Assembly: GCA_963816955.1 (NCBI GenBank)
Contig: CAWFME010000009.1
Coordinates: forward strand, 124,001 to 188,000
DNA: 64,000 bases
Reading direction: 5' to 3'
Origin: DATFQI01 sp963816955
GTDB lineage: Bacteria > Actinomycetota > Thermoleophilia > Solirubrobacterales > Solirubrobacteraceae
Below are positions 57,974-64,000 of the stretch, in pieces (the first letter of the stretch is position 1; each line of letters begins with the position of its first letter). The translations under genes were made by a program, and so were the position numbers. The notes beneath the pieces were generated by a model. The model was given only the letters and a program-made list of their open reading frames with translations. It had not been told where the DNA came from and made no database searches.

Positions 57974-58300
57974 TCAGTCGCGGCTGCCCGGGTGGCCGTC
58001 TCCGGGCCACGGGGCGAGCAGGAGCAGCAGGCGGGCGTCGGAGGTCGCCCGGACCTCGTGGCGCTCCTTGGGCGCGAACACGAACAGCGCGCCCGCTCCG
58101 GCGCTGACGGTCTCCCCAGCGTCGACCTCGACCTCGCCCTCGACGACCGTCAGGTAGGCGCGCTCGTGGACCTCGTGGTCCTTCAGCGACTCCCCGGCCG
58201 GGAGGTGGATCGCGATCGCGCGGGCCTCGCCGCGCTTGGACTGCAGGATCTGCGGGCGGTGGGGCTCGACGTCGAGCCCGCGGAGGTCCCAGTGCTCCAT
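57974..58300 (-). CDS. Small cupin-domain protein
   Basis: 108 residues, single cupin barrel. Motif 1 region LKDHEVHERAYLTVVEGEVE has His residues and Glu; motif 2 region ALFVFAPKERHEV has a His. Metal-binding cupin of unknown substrate. ATG 58300 with TATGGT 6 nt upstream, so probably leaderless. It stands alone between the + strand helical protein and pilC. Confidence 0.75.
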   Translation of the reverse strand: MEHWDLRGLDVEPHRPQILQSKRGEARAIAIHLPAGESLKDHEVHERAYLTVVEGEVEVDAGETVSAGAGALFVFAPKERHEVRATSDARLLLLLAPWPGDGHPGSRD

Positions 58301-58350
58301 GGCCGGACCATACCGGCGCCGTGCGGCGCGTGGCGGCGCGGCCCTCAACG

Positions 58351-58380
58351 ACCGACGGCCGCCCGGAGGCGGCCGTCGGT
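58351..58380 (-). terminator. Hairpin downstream of pilC
   Basis: Perfect 13-bp stem with a 4-nt loop, 29 nt after the pilC stop. No T-run on the minus strand (CGTTGAGG follows). Probably ends the pilB-pilT-pilC unit. Confidence 0.55.
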
Positions 58381-58408
58381 GCGCGCGGAGCCTGGAGGGG
58401 CCGGTGCG

Positions 58409-59626
58409 CTACTTGATCGTGTCGTACACCTTGAACATCGGCATGTACATCGCGATCACGATGAAGCCGACGATGCCGCCCACGAGGACGATCATGATCG
58501 GCTCGAGGATGGAGGTCAGCGCCTTGATGGCCGCCGCGACCTCGTCCTCGTAGAAGTCCGCGACCTTGGTGAGCATGGTGTCGAGGTTGCCCGTCTCCTC
58601 GCCGACGGCGATCATCTGGGCGACCATCGAGGGGAAGATCGTGGCGTCGCGCAGCGGCGCCGCGATCGAGCCGCCGGCCTTGACCGACTCGATGACGCTG
58701 TCCATCGCGTCCTCGATCAGCGCGTTGCCGGCGGTCTGGCCGGTCACCTCGATCGCCTGCATGATCGGCACGCCGGCCGAGTACAGGGCCGAGAACGTGC
58801 GCGACCAGCGCGCGAGCGCGATCTTCTGGGCCGTCACGCCGATCTTGGCGGGGAAGCGGATGCGGATCCGGTCCCACTGCGGGCGGCCCCAGGACGAGTT
58901 GCGCCACTTCTTGAAGGCGACCGGCCCGCCGACGAAGATGACCGGCAGCAGGTACCACTGGCCCGTCACGAAGTGCGACATGCCGACGGTGAACTTCGTG
59001 ATCAGCGGCAGCTCGCCGCCGAACTCCGCGAAGACCCCGACGAACACCGGGACGATGAACGCGATCAGCGCGAGCAGCACGCCGAGCGCGAACACGAGCA
59101 CGACGGTCGGGTACGCCATCGCGGACTTCACCTGGCGGCGCAGGTTGTCGTCCTTCTCGAGCTGGTCGGCGATCCGCTCGAGCGCCTCCTCGAGCACGCC
59201 GCCGGCCTCGCCGGCGCGCACCATGGCGACGTAGAGCGGGTTGAAGACCTTGGGGTGCTTGTCGAGCGCCTCGGAGAACGAGAGGCCGGACTCGATGTCC
59301 TCGCGGACGAGGCCCAGCGTCTCCTTGAGCTTCTTGTTCTCGACCTGCTCCTCGAGCACGTAGAACGTGCGCAGGAGCGTCATGCCTGAGGAGATCATGG
59401 TCGCCAGCTGGCGGGTCATGACCGTCAGCTCCTGGGCCTTGACCTTCTTCGGGCCCAGCGAGAGCTCCATGTTGAGCCCGGTCTTCTTCTCGACCAGGTC
59501 CATCACGGTCAGGCCGCGCGCCTTCAGCTCGGCGGTGACCGCCTCGCGCGAGATGCCGCTGATCTCACCCTTCTCGGGGGTGCCGGCCGCGTCGACGGCC
59601 TTGAAGCTGTACGTGGCAGCCGACAT
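58409..59626 (-). CDS. pilC: Type IV pilus inner-membrane platform protein PilC
   Basis: 405 residues with two GspF/PilC domains (RQLATMISSGMTLLRTFYVL; RTFSALYSAGVPIMQAIEVT) each followed by MVRAGEAGGVLEEALERIAD or IAVGEETGNLDTMLTKVADF, and three membrane segments (VLVFALGVLLALIAFIVPVF and YLLPVIFVGGPV, then IMIVLVGGIVGFIVIAMYMP). It couples motor ATPases to pilin assembly. The ATG overlaps the pilT stop by one base. Confidence 0.94.
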   Translation of the reverse strand: MSAATYSFKAVDAAGTPEKGEISGISREAVTAELKARGLTVMDLVEKKTGLNMELSLGPKKVKAQELTVMTRQLATMISSGMTLLRTFYVLEEQVENKKLKETLGLVREDIESGLSFSEALDKHPKVFNPLYVAMVRAGEAGGVLEEALERIADQLEKDDNLRRQVKSAMAYPTVVLVFALGVLLALIAFIVPVFVGVFAEFGGELPLITKFTVGMSHFVTGQWYLLPVIFVGGPVAFKKWRNSSWGRPQWDRIRIRFPAKIGVTAQKIALARWSRTFSALYSAGVPIMQAIEVTGQTAGNALIEDAMDSVIESVKAGGSIAAPLRDATIFPSMVAQMIAVGEETGNLDTMLTKVADFYEDEVAAAIKALTSILEPIMIVLVGGIVGFIVIAMYMPMFKVYDTIK

Positions 59627-60711
59627 CAGGCGGCCACCGGCAGCGTGCCGGACTCCACGAGCTTGCGCATCTCGGCGGGCTCGGAGGCCCGCGTCTCGGC
59701 GCGCTCCATCGTGATCCGACCCTCGCGCACGAGGCCGGCCAGCGAGGCGTCCATCGTCTGCATGCCGTGCTGGCCGCCCGTCTGGATGAGCGAGTAGATC
59801 TGGTGGGTCTTGCCCTCGCGGATCAGGTTGCGCACGCCCGGGGTCGGGACGAGCACCTCGGCCGCGACGCAGCGCCCGCGGCCGTCGGCCGTCGGGATCA
59901 GCGTCTGGGTGACGATGCCCTGGAGGCCGATCGCGAGCTGCGCCCGCACCTGACCCTGCTGGGCCGGCGGGAAGACGTCGATGATGCGGTCCACGGTCTG
60001 CGGCGCGTCCTGCGTGTGCAGCGTGGCGAAGACGAGGTGGCCGGTCTCGGCCGCGGTCAGGGCCGTGCCGATCGTCTCCATGTCGCGCATCTCGCCGACG
60101 AGGATCACGTCGGGGTCCTGGCGCAGCGCGGCCTTGAGGCCGAGCGCGAAGGACGGCGCGTCCGCACCCAGCTCGCGCTGGTTGATGATGCAGCGCTTGT
60201 GGTTGTGCAGGAACTCGATCGGGTCCTCGATGGTGAGGATGTGCTCGTCGCGCGTCTCGTTGATCTCGTTGATGATCGAGGCGAGCGTCGTGGACTTGCC
60301 CGAGCCGGTCGGGCCCGTGACGAGCACGATGCCGCGCGGCTTCTTGGCGAAGGTGCGGATGATCGGCGGCATGCCGAGCTTCTCGAGCGGCACCGTCTCC
60401 GAGGGGATCAGGCGGAAGGCCGCCGCGAGCGTGCCGCGCTGGAAGTAGGAGTTGACGCGGAAGCGGCCGTGGCCGGGGACGGAGTAGGCGAAGTCGATCT
60501 GCCACTCGGTCTCCAGGCGCTGGCGCTGCGAGGAGTTGAGGATCGCGTAGATGATCTCCCGCGTGTCCGTCGGCGTGAGCTTCGGCATCCCCGGGAGGGG
60601 GACCAGCGAGCCCTTCTGGCGGATCATGGGCGGCGTGCCGGCCGTCAGGTGAAGGTCGGAGGCCTTCTGCTTGACGACTTCGATGAGGATGTCGGAGAAG
60701 TCGAAGTTCAT
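59626..60711 (-). CDS. pilT: Type IV pilus retraction ATPase PilT
   Basis: 361 residues. Walker A VTGPTGSGKSTTLASIINEI, ILTIEDPIEF, Asp box RQDPDVILVGEMRDMETIGT, Walker B/His box TGHLVFATLHTQDAPQTVDR, and the PilT C-terminal LIREGKTHQIYSLIQTG close to the AIRNLIRE motif. The hexamer depolymerises the pilus, so this system can retract (twitching, DNA uptake). GCCGATGT stands before the start but lacks a fitting -35. Confidence 0.94.
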   Translation of the reverse strand: MNFDFSDILIEVVKQKASDLHLTAGTPPMIRQKGSLVPLPGMPKLTPTDTREIIYAILNSSQRQRLETEWQIDFAYSVPGHGRFRVNSYFQRGTLAAAFRLIPSETVPLEKLGMPPIIRTFAKKPRGIVLVTGPTGSGKSTTLASIINEINETRDEHILTIEDPIEFLHNHKRCIINQRELGADAPSFALGLKAALRQDPDVILVGEMRDMETIGTALTAAETGHLVFATLHTQDAPQTVDRIIDVFPPAQQGQVRAQLAIGLQGIVTQTLIPTADGRGRCVAAEVLVPTPGVRNLIREGKTHQIYSLIQTGGQHGMQTMDASLAGLVREGRITMERAETRASEPAEMRKLVESGTLPVAA

Positions 60712-60761
60712 CGACCTCTACATCGGCACCGCCGCGCCGATCCTGTAGTCAGGTCTACGCC

Positions 60762-62576
<1,815 letters not shown>

Positions 62577-62580
<4 letters not shown>

Positions 62581-63386
62581 GTGCTGGCGATCGCTCCTAC
62601 GGCCTCCCGCATCGCCTCGCGAGGGGCCGTTCGGCCGGTCCAGCGTTCGAATGACGCAGCGCCCTGGGCGACCAGGATCTCCAGTCCGTCGATCACGTCG
62701 CTCCTCGTGTTCTTGCCGCTTCGAGGAGTCGCGTCCCGCCGTCCCGGTAGACCATGTCCACCACGCAGCTTCCGGCATCCAAGCTATCGGCCTGGAGGGG
62801 TAGCGCCTTGAACGGGGCAGCTTCATCCCCCAGCCCGACGGACGTGCAGTTGACGACGATCTGGGCCTCCCCCGGACGCTCGACGGCGCGGGCGCCGAGC
62901 TGATCGGCGAGCGCGCGCGCGCGCTCGGGCGTACGGTTCCAGACCGCGACCCCGGCCGCGCCGGCCCCCACGAGCGCCCACACGGCGGCGCGCGCGGCCC
63001 CGCCGGCGCCCAGTACGAGCGCCGTGCGGCCGGCCGGGTCCCAGCCGGCGCCCGCGAGCGCCGCGATCAAGCCCGGGGCGTCGGTGTTGTCCGCGTGGAT
63101 GGCGCCTTCGCGCTCGAACGTCAGCGTGTTCGCGGCGCCGATCTCTCGCGCCGCGTCGCTTGCCGCATCGGCGAGCTCGAGCGCCGCCTCCTTGTGCGGG
63201 ATCGTCACGTTGACGCCGCGGAAGCCCGCCGCGGGCAGGGCACGCACGCTCTCCGCGAACAGGTCCGGTGGCAACGGCAGCTTCAGGTAGCGCCAGCCTT
63301 CCAGGCCGAGCGCCGCGTAGCGCCGCCTCGTGCATGGCCGGCGAGCGCGAGTGCGCGACGGGCCAGCCGCACACCCCGAAGAGCAT
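62577..63386 (-). CDS. aroE: Shikimate dehydrogenase, two frameshifts
   Basis: Reads MLFGVCGWPVAHSRSPAMHE (shikimate site SRSP), then after a break near 63320 GFRGVNVTIPHKEAALELAD (catalytic Lys), GAANTLTF, NTDAPGL, LVLGAGGAARAAVWALVGAG (NADP loop) and VVDMVYRDGGTRLL. A second break near 62697 must be repaired to reach DVIDGLEILVAQGAASFERW and the stop overlapping pilB. The first needs removal of one base, the second one missing base. Third enzyme on from AroB in the shikimate route. Confidence 0.88.
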
Positions 63387-64000
63387 CAGGGCTCGCGCGA
63401 GGCCTGGTACTTCGCCACGTCGCGCTGGAACTGCGCGTCGGTGGAGGAGAACGCGTGCTCGCCCGAGTCGCCCGGCTTGCGCACGTAGAACAGGTAGTCC
63501 TTGCCGCGGGCCGGGTTGGCCGCCGCCTTGATCGAGGCCAGGCCGGGGTTGCCGATCGGCGTCGGCGGCAGGCCGCGGTTCAGGCGCGTGTTGTACGGGC
63601 TCTCGCGCTCGAGCTCGGACACGCGCAGCGGCCGCTGCCAGTTGTTCTCGTAGTAGCGGATCGTCGCGTCGATTCCGAGCGTCATGCCGTCCTTGAGGCG
63701 GTTGTAGATCACCGCCGCAACGAGCGGGCGCTCGCGGTCCAGCTGCGCCTCGCGCTCGACCATCGAGGCGATGATCAGCACGTCGTAGCGCGTCAGGTTC
63801 TTCTCCTTGGCGTAGGCCATGTCGACGCTGTCCATGTTCTCGCCGAACGTCTTGAGCTGGCGGTCCACCAGGTTGCGCGCCGGGGCGTCGGCGAGCAGCG
63901 TGTACGTGGCCGGGAACAGGAAGCCCTCGGCGGTGCGCGTGCCGCGCGGGGCGCCGAGGTCGCGGATCTTGCGCAGCGTGCGGGAGCTGCGGGCGGCCTT
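63386..64000 (-). CDS. mltG: Endolytic murein transglycosylase MltG, C-terminal part
   Basis: The gene enters from the right edge; about 205 C-terminal residues are present. RYDVLIIASMVEREAQLDRE carries the catalytic Glu of the YceG/MltG fold, followed by VIYNRLKDGMTLGIDATIRY, SPYNTRLNRGLPPTPIGNPG and DYLFYVRKPGDSGEHAFSST. MltG is a membrane lytic transglycosylase that cuts nascent peptidoglycan. Its stop overlaps the aroE start by one base, the actinobacterial mltG-aroE pair. Confidence 0.93.
   Translation of the reverse strand, partial: KAARSSRTLRKIRDLGAPRGTRTAEGFLFPATYTLLADAPARNLVDRQLKTFGENMDSVDMAYAKEKNLTRYDVLIIASMVEREAQLDRERPLVAAVIYNRLKDGMTLGIDATIRYYENNWQRPLRVSELERESPYNTRLNRGLPPTPIGNPGLASIKAAANPARGKDYLFYVRKPGDSGEHAFSSTDAQFQRDVAKYQASREP

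Noticed and set aside
60720..60746. GCCGATGT before pilT as a sigma-28-type promoter
   Set aside because: The expected -35 position reads ACAG, and the -10 differs at the seventh base; too weak to call.

Overview
The window is about 64 kb of very GC-rich DNA, densely coded, with many GTG and TTG starts, ATGA/GTGA stop-start overlaps and Actinobacteria-type gene order. The recN-nadK-tlyA-dxs-ispA-xseB run, the mltG-aroE ... aroC-aroKB-aroQ-pepP-efp-nusB run, a DUF5941/CDP-alcohol phosphotransferase glycan cluster and a type IV pilus system together suggest class Thermoleophilia, probably order Solirubrobacterales. That assignment is inferred from gene content and style; there is no rRNA gene to test it. 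I saw no tRNA or rRNA genes, CRISPR array, prophage or insertion sequence.

Layout. 1-17.4 kb, nearly all minus strand: housekeeping genes (ppdK fragment, recO, mutM, a lipoprotein peptidase, deoB, xerD, NUDIX, an M20/M42-like peptidase, pyrG, recN, nadK, tlyA, dxs, a prenyl diphosphate synthase, xseB) and a secreted nuclease with a lamin-tail domain. 17.4-37.2 kb: a surface-glycan locus with two GT4, two GT2 and one GT39-like glycosyltransferase, two sulfotransferases, a methyltransferase, two CDP-alcohol phosphotransferases, a DUF5941 membrane protein, a cytidylyltransferase-like enzyme, an sn-glycerol-1-phosphate dehydrogenase-like enzyme, an ABC polymer exporter and an O-antigen ligase/polymerase-like protein. 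37.2-46 kb: nusB, efp, a DUF559/AbiEi-like gene, an inositol-monophosphatase-type gene, a calcium-repeat exoprotein, pepP and aroQ-aroKB-aroC. 46-62.6 kb: a type IV pilus system (pilP-like, pilO, pilN, pilD, pilM, three minor pilins, two major pilins; then pilC, pilT, pilB after a short stretch of small genes). The window ends in aroE and mltG.

Main signals beyond the genes. (1) Three copies of a 150-165 nt intergenic element share one architecture: a closing stem, a long hairpin of 17-21 bp and a 25-26 nt apical loop with a conserved TGGTGG core. Two copies show compensatory base changes in their stems, as expected for an undescribed structured RNA. (2) A c-di-GMP-I (GEMM) riboswitch precedes the major pilin gene. 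(3) Three transcription units, beginning with pilA1, pilM and pilN, each carry (T/C)AAG-N15-GCCGATA, a sigma-28/WhiG-type promoter. (4) Two large palindromes share GAGTGGCA/AGATGCCACTC arms. (5) A TAnnnT hexamer sits about 7 nt before many start codons, implying widespread leaderless transcription and fixing several starts. (6) Three genes appear to start with CTG inside a CTGA overlap with the gene before.

Quality warning. About 30 single-base frameshifts, mostly apparent extra G or C, fall between 20.2 and 39.5 kb; only four fall elsewhere. They hit otherwise well-conserved genes and look like consensus errors. The affected genes are given as whole genes with the breaks noted.
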